A program made the translations under genes and the position numbers. Below are positions 50,791 through 63,240 of a stretch of DNA of 64,000 bases, one piece after another. The stretch comes from Anthoceros angustus (taxonomy: Eukaryota > Streptophyta > Anthocerotopsida > Anthocerotales > Anthocerotaceae). Numbering within the stretch: position 1 is the first letter of the stretch; the number at the start of each line of letters is the position of its first letter. Location of the stretch: assembly GCA_010909165.1 (NCBI GenBank), contig VJWM01000266.1:1-64000 (forward strand). The letters are read 5' to 3'. Below the pieces are notes generated by a model. It was given only the letters and a program-made list of their open reading frames with translations, was not told the DNA's origin and made no database searches.

Positions 50791-53700
50791 AGCGGAGGAT
50801 TAGTCGAAGGTGGCATAGGCGTGTTCGGTATACGGGCGTTCGGATGTCACTACAGTGCAGGAGTTCCGGAAGATGTTGGCTGGCCAACAAGGAGGTTCGG
50901 TCCAAGAACCTCGGAGGATCAGTGTGGTAGGAAAACTCAGGGTCCTCCCACTATAAGCCACACTTATCCTTTGTCGCTTCGTCGTTGGGTTTCGTCCCAT
51001 GAGACTTGTGTGAAAGTTCGAGGTCTTGTGATGCCGTCGCTACTGCGGAGACACAACTTCTCGCCTTCTCAACAAGCAAGGCGCCTCTACTCTCCCTCTT
51101 TTACGGTGCACTTGCCTTGCTTGAAAAATCGCCAATCCTCGACCTACAGCGACACACAATTGCGCCTTGGTGAGGAGCCTATCACGGGCGCCCAGGGACC
51201 CCGATCCACCGATTTTGTCCCTACTTCTAAGACCACTCTTCTCCACTCGGGGGGCTCTTTTACTTGCAGTTGGGATTCGTCCCTTAGGCTCACTGTGGCC
51301 TTCCACTAACACCTACACCTCTAATCCTCTACTCATCTCCTCATCCTCTTCCTCCTATTCTAACCTCGATTCGGGCTTCTTGGGACTCGCCCTTACAGCT
51401 GGCACAGGGTCGGCCTCCACCAAGTTCTTCCTTGGGCGGTTGCTATGAGTTTGACACCGAGAACCTCGAGTCTTTCACTGTAGTCTACCCTCAAGCGAGT
51501 TCACAGGCATTGCCACACACCCAAAGCAAAGCAATTTCACAGCAACCATTCACAAGGGGAACTCGTTTAGGCACTTGCGTGAGCAAGTCCTCCACCAAGC
51601 ACTCCGACCACGACTTCCTCTCTACGAATTGCGTTGGCTCACGGTACACGAAATTCCTCTGTAATGGCAAAGGACTCGATGAGGTGGGCGCAAGACATGA
51701 TACTTTACTTTGTGAAATCCTCCTCCTCTTATAGGAGGCCTTCCACATACAACCTCCCTTAGGTGACCCTCTGCGGTCACCTTTTCCAATTTTCTATTAT
51801 TTCCTACACTTGACATTTAAGGCACAGCATCTATTATTTCCTTGGTAAATTCTATTCTAGTAACTTCACCTAAGATCATCCTTAAAGGATGTCAGTCTAC
51901 ACCACCTATCCTTCCCATTCCCCAAAGCTCATTTATGGTCATTGACCATTCTCAGTCCTTATCTTGCTGGGGTGGCGACGTGTCCTTGTGGATTGGCTCC
52001 CTCGCCCTCCTTTTGCTCCTGTCCCTTCCCCAGATCCTGTCGTCTTCCTAATGTGTGGGGCAAGTACAATTCTGCCCCTTCCTCCATCTCCGCGGGGCGG
52101 CGCCCTGATTCCTCTGGTCCTCCAGCAATCGCGCCCCCCTCCGCGCGCTCAGGCGCCTTTTCTCCAGCCTCCGCGCTGGTCGCGCCCGTCATCGGCACCC
52201 TACCCGGTGATCGCGGACTACGGGGTGGACCTACCATGGTAGTCGACCCTTTTCCTTCTTTCTCCATCTTGCCTCTTGGGTTGGAATCTTCCAGCTCCTT
52301 TCCTCTTGTTTAATTTGTCCATACCTATCATGAGCATCTTCAAAGGTCTTCCTCCCCAATTGTCGGTGATGTCTAACTTGGGCCCTTTTGCATTGGACTC
52401 TTCCCACAGCCTGGCTCTTCCCTTATCGTGGGAACTTCTCACCCCTCCCCTTCCTCGGTGGGACCGTCTTTAGTCTCCTCCGGTGGGGTTGTCTCCCACC
52501 ACCTCTTGCTCCTCAGGGGTATACTGGACCCCGGCTCCTTCATCCTCGGCCGGGCCTTGGCCCGACTCCCAGCTCTGCGCCCGCGGTCACCCCTCGGTGA
52601 TCAGCGGACTACGGCGTGGTGTGTCTACCACGGTGGCACAGCGGACTATTGGTGGTCACCTACGTGAGGTTGACCCCCCCTCCTTGCTCTCGCGCCATCT
52701 TCCACCTTGGCTCACGGCTCCTTCTCCGACTCCTCAGTTCCTCGGAGTCCATTTGATGGCCTCATCAAAATCGGAGGCCTCTGGCTGCACTTCTGACTCC
52801 TTCATCATCATGAGGACCCAATGTCCTCCTCTTGGCCAAGCAACACTCATTGTTGGCCTTCAAAATCTATTGTGGAGGTGAGCCCCAAGCTATGATATTG
52901 CATTTGGAGATCATCAATCTCAGTGGGCCACTCTCCATCTTCACCTACCTTGTAGGCGTCCCTTGAGGTGGTCAATTCCCCACCTTGACATGGAGGTCAC
53001 ATTCTCCTCCCTCACTTCCTTTTGGTTGGCCATTTTGCGAAGGGCATAGTCCGCCAAAATCTCTTTCTCACCACGACATCATGCACCACCTTCTTGTGGT
53101 GCTCCTCCTCTTGGAACCTCCTTTGTTCCGCTCATTGTTGCTTGGCAAGTCTCTCCTCTCCTCACTTGCACTCTTTTCGCTCAACTCTTGCAGTCTTGGT
53201 CTTGAGCCTCCGCTCAGCGCTTCTCTTCCAAATTGTCTGGGTCCGGATTCCTCTTCCATGTCCGGATCTTGATGGCTTGGGTAGCCATCACACTCTCTTG
53301 CGTCCAATTCTTTGGACCGCTACCTTCTCCAGAGCCTCTGTTTTGCCCTTCGCTCTTGCTCTAATTGGGCAAAGTGCTCCTCATATACGCCTCCATGAAT
53401 CCCGTTGGGTTGTTGCGAATGGCTCTCTCTTGACTGCGACAACCTTCCCTCTAGGACCTTCTCCGCTCTCCATGGTCACGGTGGAGCTTCTCTGACCTTT
53501 TCGGCTTGGCTGCCTTCTCGTCGGACTCCATGGCCTCCAATTGCCATTTGGTCTGCCTTCCTCCGGCCATGTCTTGGGCTTTCACTTCCTCTTGGCATGC
53601 CCACAAGGAGGCTGCTCCTAGCCCCTTCAAATCCACATGGTGAGTGCTTCACAAGCACTCGGCCAATTCTCCTAGGGGTCCTTTGTTCTTGAAATCTCAG

Positions 53701-56017
53701 CTCCTTGCCTCCGGCCATCAGCGGCGGGTCCCCTCACGTCGCTCCATCCGCTCTTCCTCCAAGCGGGTGGTGGTGCGCCTCGCCTCGGCGCTTCTCCTTC
53801 CCTTCCTACCGCAGGCTGCACTGGCGTGGGGTGCCTCTGTGGTGGCTGCTCCCCCGGTGATGCCTACCTATGGTGGGCGGCTCTGCAGTGATCCACCCTT
53901 GGGTGCCTCCCTCTGGGTAGGGGGTGCCTCCACGTAGGCACAAAGAGATGGTGGGGACTCCCCACCCTTGGGGCATCACCCCTCCTGGTAGTCCTCCTCT
54001 CATAGACTACCATTCGGCCTTCCTCGGCGGTTCTGTTCCTCCTCTTTCTTGCTCTGTGGGAAAGATTCCCACTCGGCAACCTTGTTGCCTCCATCCTCCT
54101 CCTTGCTCTAGCATGCTTGTGGAGTCGACCTCCCTTGTCTTCCTCAATGCAAAGGCAAGGCCTTTCAAGCTTGGTGGAGATGGATTATCTCAAAGGATGC
54201 CAGCATCTTCCAACTCCTTGCTTGTGAGAAGTCCCTCGGTTTCCCACAAATGCACCAAATAGGTGCTAAGGTAGCAGGCCTTGGCCTTCCTCATCCCAAT
54301 TTGGCTTGAGGAGCTTCTCGGTGGTGGATGTAGGCCTCATACATGATGGTGCCCCAATCGGCTTGGCTCCTCTTGAATCTTCCACAAAAATTGGAGGAAG
54401 TTGGTGCTTTGAAATAAGGTTGGTAATTTACCAACGGCACAATCTTTGAAGAGCCTCCACTTGACTCCTTGATGCTCTCTTCCAGCCATTCTTGGCGTGG
54501 GCCTTTCCAAGCTTGGCTGAGATGGATTATCTCAAAGGATGCCAAGCATCTTCCAACTCCTTGCTTGTGAAGCCCTTCCGTTTCCCACAAATGCACCAAA
54601 TAGGTGCTAAGGTAGAGGGCCTTGGCCTTCCTCATCCACGAATTTGGCTTGAGGAGCTTCTCGGTGGTGGATGTAGGCCTCATACATGATGGTGTCAATA
54701 AACTTGGCTCCTCTTGAATCTTCCACAAAAATTGGAGGAAGTTGGTGCTGAAATAAGGTTGGTAATTTACCAACGCACAATCTTTGAAGAGCCTCCACTT
54801 GACTCCTTGATGCTCTCTTCCAGCCATTCTTGGCGTGGGCCTTCACTCCTCCATCCATCATGTCGAGGAGCTCTTGCGGAATGTCGGAGGCCGTCCTCTT
54901 CCCTCCATTCGACCTTTCGAGGAGAGCAATTCCAGCTCTCCTCTTCTCCTCCGTACTTGCCTAATGCCGGACATCCGTGAGGATCGTTCGAGCATTCCTC
55001 TCGGCAGGCGGCGCCTTGGATTGATGGAGGTTGATGAAACACTCCTCAATCAATTCCAAATTAGTGTAGGCCCATTGGCGTATACACCCATCAATTGGAT
55101 GTTGTCTCCTACGCCTTGCACGAAATCTAAATCCACGGGGTTGAGCTGCACCGCAAAACACGTAAATTGGGGCATTACAAGCTCATTTCCCACAGCGGCG
55201 CTGCTGCCGCCTTCTTCTCTTGCCTCCTGTAGGCACAAGGAGATGGTGGGGACTCCCCCCACCCTTGGGGCATCACCCCTCCTGGTAGTCCTCCTCTCAT
55301 AGACTACCATTCGGCCTTCCTCGGCCGGTTCTTCTCTCCTCTTGCTTGCTCACAGGGGAAAGATTCCCACTCGGCAACCTTGTTGCCTCCACATCCTCCT
55401 CCCTTGCTCTAGCATGCTTGTGGAGTCGACCTCCCCGTCTTCCTCAATGCAAAGGCAAGGCCTTTCCAACTTGGTGGAGATGGATTATCTCAGAAGGATG
55501 CCAAGCATCTTCCAACTCCTTGCTTGTGAGAAGTCCCTCGGTTTCCCACAAATGCACCAAATAGGTGCTAAGGTAGCAGGCCTTGGCCTTCCTCATCCAC
55601 GAATTTGGCTTGAGGAGCTTCTCGGTGGTGGATGTAGGCCTCATACATGATGGTGCCCCAATCGGCTTGGCTCCTCGAAATCTTCCACAAAAATTGGAGG
55701 AAGTTGGTGCTTTGAAATAAAGTCGTTGGTAATTTACCAACGCACAATCTTTGCGAGCCTCCACTTGACTCCTTGATGCTCTCTCTTCCAGCCATTCTTG
55801 GCGTGGGCCTTCACTCCTCCATCCATCATGTCGAGGAGCTCTTGCGGAATGTCGGAGGCCGTCCTCTTCCCTCCATTCGACCTTTCGAGGAGAGCAATTC
55901 CAGCTCTCCTCTTCTCCTCCGTACTTGCCTAATGCCGGACATCCGTGAGGATCGTTCGAGCATTCCTCTCGGCAGGCGGCGCCTTGGATTGATGGAGGTT
56001 GATGAAACACTCCTCAA

Positions 56018-56266
56018 TCAATTCCAAATTAGTGTAGGCCATTGGCGGCCATACACCCATCCCAATTGGATGTTGTCTCCTACGCCTTGCACGAAATCTA
56101 AATCCACGGGGTTGAGCTGCCCTGCAAAACACGTGAATTGGGGCATTACAAGCTCATTTCCCCCTGGCGGCGCAGCCTCTGCTGCCGCCTTCTTCTTCTT
56201 GCCTCCTTGCGAGGAAGAACCCTTGGCAGGCGGCTCCTTCCCTTTGCTTTTCCCAGCTCGAGGCAT
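56018..56266 (-). pseudogene. LTR-borne MPR ORF, best N-terminus
   Basis: Opens with MPRAGKSKGKEPPAKGSSSQ and a GGKKKKAAA basic stretch, then NELVMPQFTCFAGQLNPVDL and GWVYGRQW. A one-base loss then shifts the frame. The basic start may be a nuclear localisation or nucleic-acid binding tail. Unknown family. Confidence 0.45.
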
Positions 56267-56978
56267 GGTGCTTGGCTCCTCTCAAGTGCTTCAAAAAGGA
56301 GGAAATCACTTCCCAACGGGAGAGCTTAAAAGTTCCACACCTCCGCGCACCTCTTCCTTATGGTGGTAGCACGCCCTCTCTGCAGCACACGTTAGCCCTG
56401 GGTTGAATCTTCCAGCTGCCGCCAATTTCCTCTCGCGACTTCCAGGCGGGGGGCGCATGGTGAAGCAATCAGGCTCCTTCACCTTTTGACTTCTTGGTCC
56501 CCACTTTCGATGCTCAAGCCTATGGTTCCGGCTTTAGACTCGTCTCGCACCGGCGTTTGTGGCGCTCCTCACGGTTGCACGAGCTCGAAAAACTTCCACG
56601 CTCGGGATCTTGGGTGTCTTCTCTTCGCTCCCACCACGCTGGTGGGGCTCTCTTTCTTTCCTCGGCGGTTCACTTCCTCTCTTTCTTGCTCACAGTGGGA
56701 AAGATTCCCACTCCGGCAACCTTGTTGCCTCCACATCCTCCTCCTTGCTCCTAGCATGCTTGTGGAGTCGACCTCCCTTGTCTTCCTCAATGCAAAGGCA
56801 AGGCCTTTCCAAGCTTGGTGGAGATGGATTATCTCAAAGGATGCCAAGCATCTTCCAACTCCTTGCTTGTGAAGCCCTTCCGTTTCCCACAAATGCACCA
56901 AATAGGTGCTAAGGTAGCAGAGGCCCTTCCTCATCCACGAATTTGGCTTGAGGAGCTTCTCGGTGGTGGATGTAGGCC

Positions 56979-57443
56979 TCATACATGATGGTGCCCCAAT
57001 CGGCTTGGCTCCTCTTGAATCTTCCACAAAAATTGCAGGAAGTTGGTGCTGAAATAGGACGTCCTCTGGTAATTTACCAACCCCAACACAATCTTCGCGA
57101 AGAGCCTCCACTTCAGCTCCTTGATGCTCTCTGTTTTCCAGCCATTCTTGGCGTGGGCCTTTACTCCTCCGTCCATCATGTCGAGGAGCTCCTGCGGAAT
57201 GTCGGAGAGGGCCGTCCTCTTCCCTCCATTCGACCTTTCGAGGAGAGCAATTCCGGAGCTCTCCTCTTCTGGCCTCCCGTAAACTTGCCTAATGCTTCGG
57301 ACTGTCCAACAGCGGGGATCAGTTCGAGCATTCCTCTCCGGCAAGGCGGCAAGGGCTGCTTCCGATTGATGGAGGTTGATGAAACACTCCTCAATCAATT
57401 CCAAATTGGTGTAGGCCCATTGGCGGCCATACACCCATCCCAA
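56979..57443 (-). pseudogene. LTR-borne MPR ORF, best central part
   Basis: Longest intact stretch of this protein, about 154 codons: GWVYGRQWAYTNLELIEECF, RNARTDPRCWTVRSIRQVYG, GGKRTALSDIPQELLDMMDG, NGWKTESIKELKWRLFAKIV, TNFLQFLWKIQEEPS. Composition is that of a folded helical protein, with Trp and conserved Cys. Conserved across LTR copies, which suggests past selection. No match to a named domain that I recognise. Confidence 0.5.
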
Positions 57444-58143
57444 TTGGATGTTGTCTCCTACCTTTGCCCGAAATCCACTAAATCACGGGGTTGAGCTGCC
57501 CTGCAAAACACGTGAATTGGGGCATTACAAGCTCATTTCCCCACGGCGGTGACCTCTGCTGCGCCTTCTTCTCTTGCCTCCCTTGAGGAAGAACCCTTGG
57601 CAGGCGGCTCCTTCCCTTTGCTTTTTCCAGCTCGAGGCATGGTGCTTGGCTCCTCTCAAGTGCTTCAAAGGAGGAAATCACTTCCCAGGAGAGCTTAAAG
57701 TTCCACCTCACGCACCTCTTCCTTGTGTGGTGGTAGCACGCCCTCTCTGCCTACGTTAGCCACAGTTTGAATCTTCCAGTGCCAATTTCCTCGCGACTTC
57801 CGGCGGGGTGAGCAATCGGGGGCTCCTTCACCTTTTGACTTCTTGGTCCCCACTTTCGATGCTCGACCTATGGTTCCGGCTTTAGCTCGTCTGACACCGG
57901 CGTTTGTGGCGCTCCTCACGGTTGCACGAGCTCGAAAAACTTCCGCTCCGGGATGTTGGATGTCTTCTCTTCCGCTCCACGCTCGGTGGGGCTCTCTTTC
58001 TTTCCTCGGCGGTTCTTCCTCTTATGCGGCGGCAGCGGCGATAGCGATGGCGGCTTACACTCCTCCTTCACTTTCTTCTCCTTCTCCTCCGTCCCAGCTT
58101 CAGTCCGTGTGAAGTGAGGCTGTCGCACTTTGCCCTCCTTAGA

Positions 58144-58635
58144 TGTATGCCCCTTTTGTGAGGTGGGGCGGTCCTTGTGATTAGCGACAAAAACATTACG
58201 AACCCTGACACTAGGCCTCCAAGTAGCCCGCCGTCCTTCCGCAGGACGACTCGCGGTCGGCACATGCGCTGCTATTTATTCCGACAAGTCCATGAGAATA
58301 CATGAGAGATCGGAGAGCTCCCCATCTTTGCCTAAGCTAGGAGCTTAGCTCTCTCCTAGATCTCCTCCTCAGCTCTCCTCTAGCACGCTCACACTCTAGG
58401 CTCCCAAAGCCTCTAGGCACCAAGTCCTATCCTCACAGAGTGTAGCTCCCAGCTGCTGGGATCACAAGATATCTCCTCTAGGGCTAGCCTCATCTCCTTA
58501 TATGGGAGGCTTGTCATTTCAAAGTAAGCGCTAAAAGCGGACTTTCTTCCTTAAGCCCTAAGCTAAGTCTTACCACCACTACTTACAACTTACTAACTAG
58601 ATCCGGTGCATGCTTCTCATGCAAGGCTCGTTACT
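58144..58635 (-). mobile_element. LTR of gypsy element 3, diverged copy
   Basis: Related over its length to the 473-bp LTRs at 60058 and 61598. The start is worn (TGTATGCCCC), the TATA reads TATATGGG on the plus strand, and a polypyrimidine remnant (TTCTCCCCA) follows at 58636 before a jump into the giant-LTR array. Confidence 0.75.
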
Positions 58636-58644
58636 TTCTCCCCA

Positions 58645-60057
58645 TTGGGAAAGATTCCCACTCCGGCAACCTTGTTGCCTCCATCCTCCTCTTGCTCTAG
58701 CATGCTTGTGGAGGTCGACCTCCCGTCTTCCTCAATGCAAAGGCAAGGCCTTTCAAGCTTGGTGGAGATGGATGATCTCAAAGGATGCCAAGCATCTTCA
58801 ACTCCTTGCTTGTGAAGTCCCTCGGTTTCCCACAAATGCACCAAATAGGTGCTAAGGTAGAGCCTTGGCCTTCCTCATCCACGAATTTGGCTTGAGGAGC
58901 TTCTCGGTGGTGGATGTAGGCCTCATACATGATGGTGCCCCAATCGGCTTGGCTCCTCTTGAATCTTCCACAAAAATTGGAGGAAGTTGGTGCTTTGAAA
59001 TAAAGTGCGTTGGTAATTTACCAACCCCGGCACAATCTTTGCGAAGAGCCTCCACTTGACTCCTTGATGCTCTCTTTCCAGCCATTCTTGGCGTGGGCCT
59101 TCACTCCTCCATCCATCATGTCGAGGAACTCTTGCGGAATGTCGGAGGGCCGTCCTCTTCCTCCATTCGACCTTTCGAGGAGAGCAATTCGAGCTCTCCT
59201 CTTCTCCTTCTCCTCCGTACTTGCCTAATGCTTGGTCCAGCGGATCGTTCGAGCATTCCTCTCCGCAAGCGGCACTTCCGATTGATGGAGGTTGATGAAA
59301 CACTCCTCAATCAATTCCAAATTAGTGTAGGCCATTGGCGGCCATACACCCATCAGTGGATGTTGTCTTCCTCGCCTTGCACGAAATCCACTAAATCCAC
59401 GGGGTTGAGCTGCAAAACACGTGAATTGGGGCATTACAAGCTCATTTCCCAGGTAGCACCTCTGCCGCCTTCTTCTCCTTGCCTCCTCGCGAGGAAGAAC
59501 CCATGGCGGTGGCTCCTTCCCTTTGCTTTTCCCCACTCGAGGCATGGTGCTCTCTCCAAGTGCTTCAAAGGAAATCACTTCCCAGCAGGAGGCTTAAAGT
59601 TCCACACCTCGCACCTCTTCTTGTGGTGGTAGCACGCCCTCTCTGACCCACACGTTAGCCACAGTTTGAATCTTCCAGTGCCACCAATTTCCTCTCGCGA
59701 CTTCAGGCGGGCGCGGTAAACAATCGGGGCTCCTTCACCTTTTGACTTCTTGTCACACTTTCGATGCTCACCTATGGTTCCGGCTTTAGCTCGTCTCTGA
59801 CACCCGGCGTTTGTGGCGCTCCTCCCAGTTGCACGAGCTCGAAAAACTTCCACGCTCCGGGATGGGTGTCTTCCTCTTCGCTCCCACCACGCATGGGGCT
59901 CTCTTTCTTTCCTCGGCTGGTCGTCTTCCTCTTGCGGGCAGCGGCGATAGCGATGGCGGCTTACACTCCTCCTTCACTTTCTTCTCCTTCCTCCGTCCCA
60001 ACTTGATTCGTCGCGAAGTGGAGGAGGCGCCAGTCACTTTGCCCTCCTTAGATGCCT
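58645..60057 (-). mobile_element. Giant-LTR ORF block between gypsy-3 LTRs
   Basis: Last unit of the ORF array: MPR ORF (ATG near 59547), charged leader ORF (60100-59786), ending GCCCTCCTTAGATG next to the TGTAACACCCC of the LTR at 60058. Confidence 0.65.
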
Positions 60058-60530
60058 TGTAACACCCCTTTTGAGTGGGGCGATCCTTGATTAGCGACAA
60101 AACATTACGGACACAGCACTAGGCCTCCAAGTAGCCCGTCCTTCCAGGACGACTCGCGATCGCACATCGCGCTATTTATTCAAGTCAACAAGAATACATG
60201 AGAGATCGAGAGAGCTCCCCATCTTTGCCTAAGCTAGGAGCTTAGCTCTCTCGATCTCCTCCTCAGCTCTCCTCTAGCACGCTCACACTCTAGGCTCCCA
60301 AAGCCTCTAGGCACCAAAGTCCTATCCTCACAAGAGTGTAGCTCCCAAGTGCTAGGATCACAAGATATCTCCTCTAGGGCTAGCCTCATCTCCTTATATA
60401 GGAGGCTTACATCATTTCAAAGTAAGCGCTAAGCGGACTTTCTTCCTTAAGCCCTAAGCTAAGTCTTACCACCACTACTTACAACTTACTAACTAGATCC
60501 AGTGCATGCTTCTCATGCAAGGCTGTTACT
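60058..60530 (-). mobile_element. LTR of gypsy element 3, copy a (473 bp)
   Basis: Plus strand begins TGTAACACCCCTTTTGAG and ends GGCTGTTACT. The minus strand therefore ends ...GTGTTACA, the common plant LTR terminus. TATA box TATATAAGGA (minus, 60391-60400) and AATAAA (minus, 60175-60180) are in proper order. The purine-rich ATGGGGAGAA (minus, 60531-60540) precedes it as a polypurine tract. Confidence 0.75.
60391..60400 (-). promoter_or_regulatory. TATA box of the gypsy-3 LTR
   Basis: TATATAAGGA on the minus strand; the same at 61931-61940. It lies mid-LTR, about 215 bp ahead of AATAAA, as expected for U3/R. Confidence 0.55.
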
Positions 60531-60540
60531 TTCTCCCCAT

Positions 60541-61299
60541 CGAAAAGAATCACATCTCGATGATAGCCAACGTGTCGAGAGATCATCCAGATCCTTTACG
60601 AATATCCTCTAACGTTACCCAAAGCTGGATCGAGATCCCATAACTTTACCATATCTTTGTGGGCGATTCCCGTTTAAATGAAACGCTACTCTCGCAAGGA
60701 ATTCCTCAATTTCCAGTCCTTGATTATCTTTGCACGAGAACACATACTTCTTCTTGTCCATGTCTTCTTTCTCTTTGCAGCACAAATGGTTTCGGTAGAT
60801 GATACATGAAACACATTGTGTGCAAAAATCCATTCGAGCGTTGTAACTTGTAAGCCACTTCTCCAATGCGCTTCAAGACTACAAATGGACCACCATATCT
60901 TGGCCTTAACTTAAGAGTTAATCCTTGAGGTAATGGGAAATGCTTCAATTTCACCCATACTTTATCCCCAATGTTGAAACGGTTTCTCTCGTGCCTATCA
61001 GCATCATTTGGCGTGCTTGAGCCTTGGCTAAAATTCCTTTGGCAATCTCATGCCTAGCCTTCAAGCTGCTCAATGAATCGTGGATCTCTAGTGGTAGTAT
61101 CGAAAACTTCAGCATTTAGCATGGATACAGCGTCCGGTCTTGAATTCCTCCCATCTCAAAGGACTACATCCAGAGAGGCGTATGCGGTGTTGTTATAACA
61201 AAATTACGCATCGTCTAGATGATCAGGTCAATCCCTCGATCAATCGCACATAATGCCTTAAGTATTCTTCTTGGATTGATTTCATTTCGATTGAGCCAT
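60541..61299 (-). pseudogene. Integrase C-terminal part of gypsy element 3, duplicated copy
   Basis: Minus-strand MKLKHFPLPQGLTLKLRPRY then GGPFVVLKRIGEVAYKL (60954 on) is the GPY/F-like end of gypsy integrases, followed by EYV(C/F)-like and EEFLARVA text that may be a worn chromodomain. It breaks at about 61299, where the sequence jumps back to a second giant-LTR leader copy. Full counterpart at 62081-62840. Confidence 0.7.
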
Positions 61300-61597
61300 C
61301 GATGCTCACCTATGGTTCCGGCTTTAGCTCGTCTCTGACACCCGGCGTTTGTGGCGCTCCTCCCAGTTGCACGAGCTCGAAAAACTTCCACGCTCCGGAT
61401 GGGTGTCTTCCTCTTCGCTCCCACCACGCTCGGTGGGGCTCTCTTTCTTTCCTCGGCTGGTCGTCTTCCTCTTGCGGGCAGCGGCGATAGCGATGGCGGC
61501 TTACACTCCTCCTTCACTTTCTTCTCCTTCCTCCGTCCCAACTTGATTCGTCGCGAAGTGGAGGAGGCGCCAGTCACTTTGCCCTCCTTAGATGCCT
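61300..61597 (-). repeat. Duplicate of 59762-60057
   Basis: Start of the second unit of a tandem duplication with a period of about 1.54 kb: 59762-61299 and 61300-62840 share leader ORF, LTR and integrase end. The junction reads GAGCCATCGATGCTCACC. Confidence 0.85.
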
Positions 61598-62070
61598 TGT
61601 AACACCCCTTTTGAGTGGGGCGATCCTTGATTAGCGACAAAACATTACGGACACAGCACTAGGCCTCCAAGTAGCCCGTCCTTCCAGGACGACTCGCGAT
61701 CGCACATCGCGCTATTTATTCAAGTCAACAAGAATACATGAGAGATCGAGAGAGCTCCCCATCTTTGCCTAAGCTAGGAGCTTAGCTCTCTCGATCTCCT
61801 CCTCAGCTCTCCTCTAGCACGCTCACACTCTAGGCTCCCAAAGCCTCTAGGCACCAAAGTCCTATCCTCACAAGAGTGTAGCTCCCAAGTGCTAGGATCA
61901 CAAGATATCTCCTCTAGGGCTAGCCTCATCTCCTTATATAGGAGGCTTACATCATTTCAAAGTAAGCGCTAAGCGGACTTTCTTCCTTAAGCCCTAAGCT
62001 AAGTCTTACCACCACTACTTACAACTTACTAACTAGATCCAGTGCATGCTTCTCATGCAAGGCTGTTACT
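61598..62070 (-). mobile_element. LTR of gypsy element 3, copy b (473 bp)
   Basis: Looks identical to copy a in sequence and length. It sits directly downstream (minus strand) of the integrase end and a polypurine tract, so it is the 3' LTR of the element that runs out of the window. Confidence 0.8.
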
Positions 62071-62080
62071 TTCTCCCCAT
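62071..62080 (-). other. Polypurine tract of gypsy element 3
   Basis: Minus strand ATGGGGAGAA immediately before the LTR. The duplicate is at 60531-60540. Confidence 0.5.
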
Positions 62081-63240
62081 CGAAAAGAATCACATCTCGA
62101 TGATAGCCAACGACGAGAGATCATCCAGATCCTTTCAATATCCTCTAACGTTACCCAAAGCTGGATCGAGATCCCACGCAACTTTACCATATCGTGGGAT
62201 TCCACGTTTTGTAGGCACGCTACTCTCGCAAGGAATTCCTCAATTTCCATCCTTGATTATCTTTGCACGAGAACACATACTTCTTCTTGTCCATGTCTTC
62301 TTTCTCTTTGCACGGCACAAATGGTTTCGATGATACATGAAACACATTGTGTGCAAAAATCCATTCAGCTAACTTAAGCCACTTCTCCAATGCGCTTCAA
62401 GACTACAAATGGACCACCATATCTTGGCCTTAACTTAAGAGTTAATCCTTGAGGTAATGGGAAATGCTTCAATTTCACCCATACTTTATCCCCAACGTTG
62501 AAGACGTTTCTCTCCCGTGCTATCGATATTTCTTACGTGCTTGAGCCTTGGCTAAAATTCCTTTGGCAATCTCATGCCTAGCCTTCAAGCGCTCAATGAA
62601 TCGTGGATCTCTAGTGGTAGTATCGAAAACTTCAGCATTTAGCATGGATACCACGTCCGGTCAATTTCCTCCCATCTCAAAGGACTACATCCAGAGAGGC
62701 GTATGCGTGTTGTTATAACAAAATTGCATCGTCTAGATGATCATCAATCCCTCGATCAATGCACATAATGCCTTAAGTATTCTTCTTGGATTCGGTTGAC
62801 TCGCTCAGTTGAGCCATCAGTATCCGGATGGAAAGCTGTGCTCATACATAATTCCACATTCAAGCATTTCATCAAATGCTGTCAAAATTCTCTTGTGAAC
62901 CTTGGATCCCTGTCACTCACAATCTGAATAGGTAAGCCATGATACTTGTATATATACTTCTTAAACAAGCTGGCTACCTCAGAAGCTGTCACTCGCTTCT
63001 TTGTAGGGATGAAATGTGCTTGTTTGGTGAATCTATCCACCCTTGTCATGATGTGGCAACCAACATTCTTTGAGGGGCAAAGGCATGATAAAATCCATAG
63101 AGATACTCTTCCAAGGTCCACTTGGAATAGGTAGAAAGTAACAAACCTCTTGGTTTAGCTTGCTCCACCTTATCTTCTTCAAGCAGCACATGCCTTGACA
63201 TAATCCACGTATCTGATACATTCTCGGCCGATCGCTTCCT
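62081..63240 (-). pseudogene. int: Integrase of gypsy element 3
   Basis: Pieces: SGPWKSISMDFIMPLPLKE (near 63130, first aspartate), AHFIPTKKRVTASEVASLFK, HGLPIQIVSDRDPRFTREF (near 62900, second aspartate), MSTAFHPDTDGSTERVNR (near 62810, catalytic glutamate) and the KLKHFPLPQ tail (near 62470). All three DDE residues are present, though split by frameshifts near 63060, 62880 and 62760. Confidence 0.8.

Larger units (their letters stand above)
50922..58143 (-). mobile_element. Giant LTR, copy 3
   Basis: Starts TGTGGTAGGAAAACTC inside the 554-bp array. It follows the order of copy 1 until about 53900, then becomes a tandem array of its ORF region. The promoter end is cut off where the 58144 LTR begins. 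No primer binding site adjoins its left end, so it is a separate insertion from copy 1. Confidence 0.65.
54055..59640 (-). repeat. Irregular tandem array of the LTR ORF region, 1.0-1.9 kb units
   Basis: GATTCCCACTC(C)GGCAACC occurs at about 54067, 55363, 56705 and 58653; GATGGTGCCCCAATCGGC at about 54345, 55649, 56987 and 58930; GTCGAGGA(G/A)CTCTTGCGGAA-like text at 54862, 55828, 57180 and 59118. An additional short duplication lies at 54490-54830. Units are joined at different points, so this is a mosaic, not one clean repeat. Confidence 0.8.
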
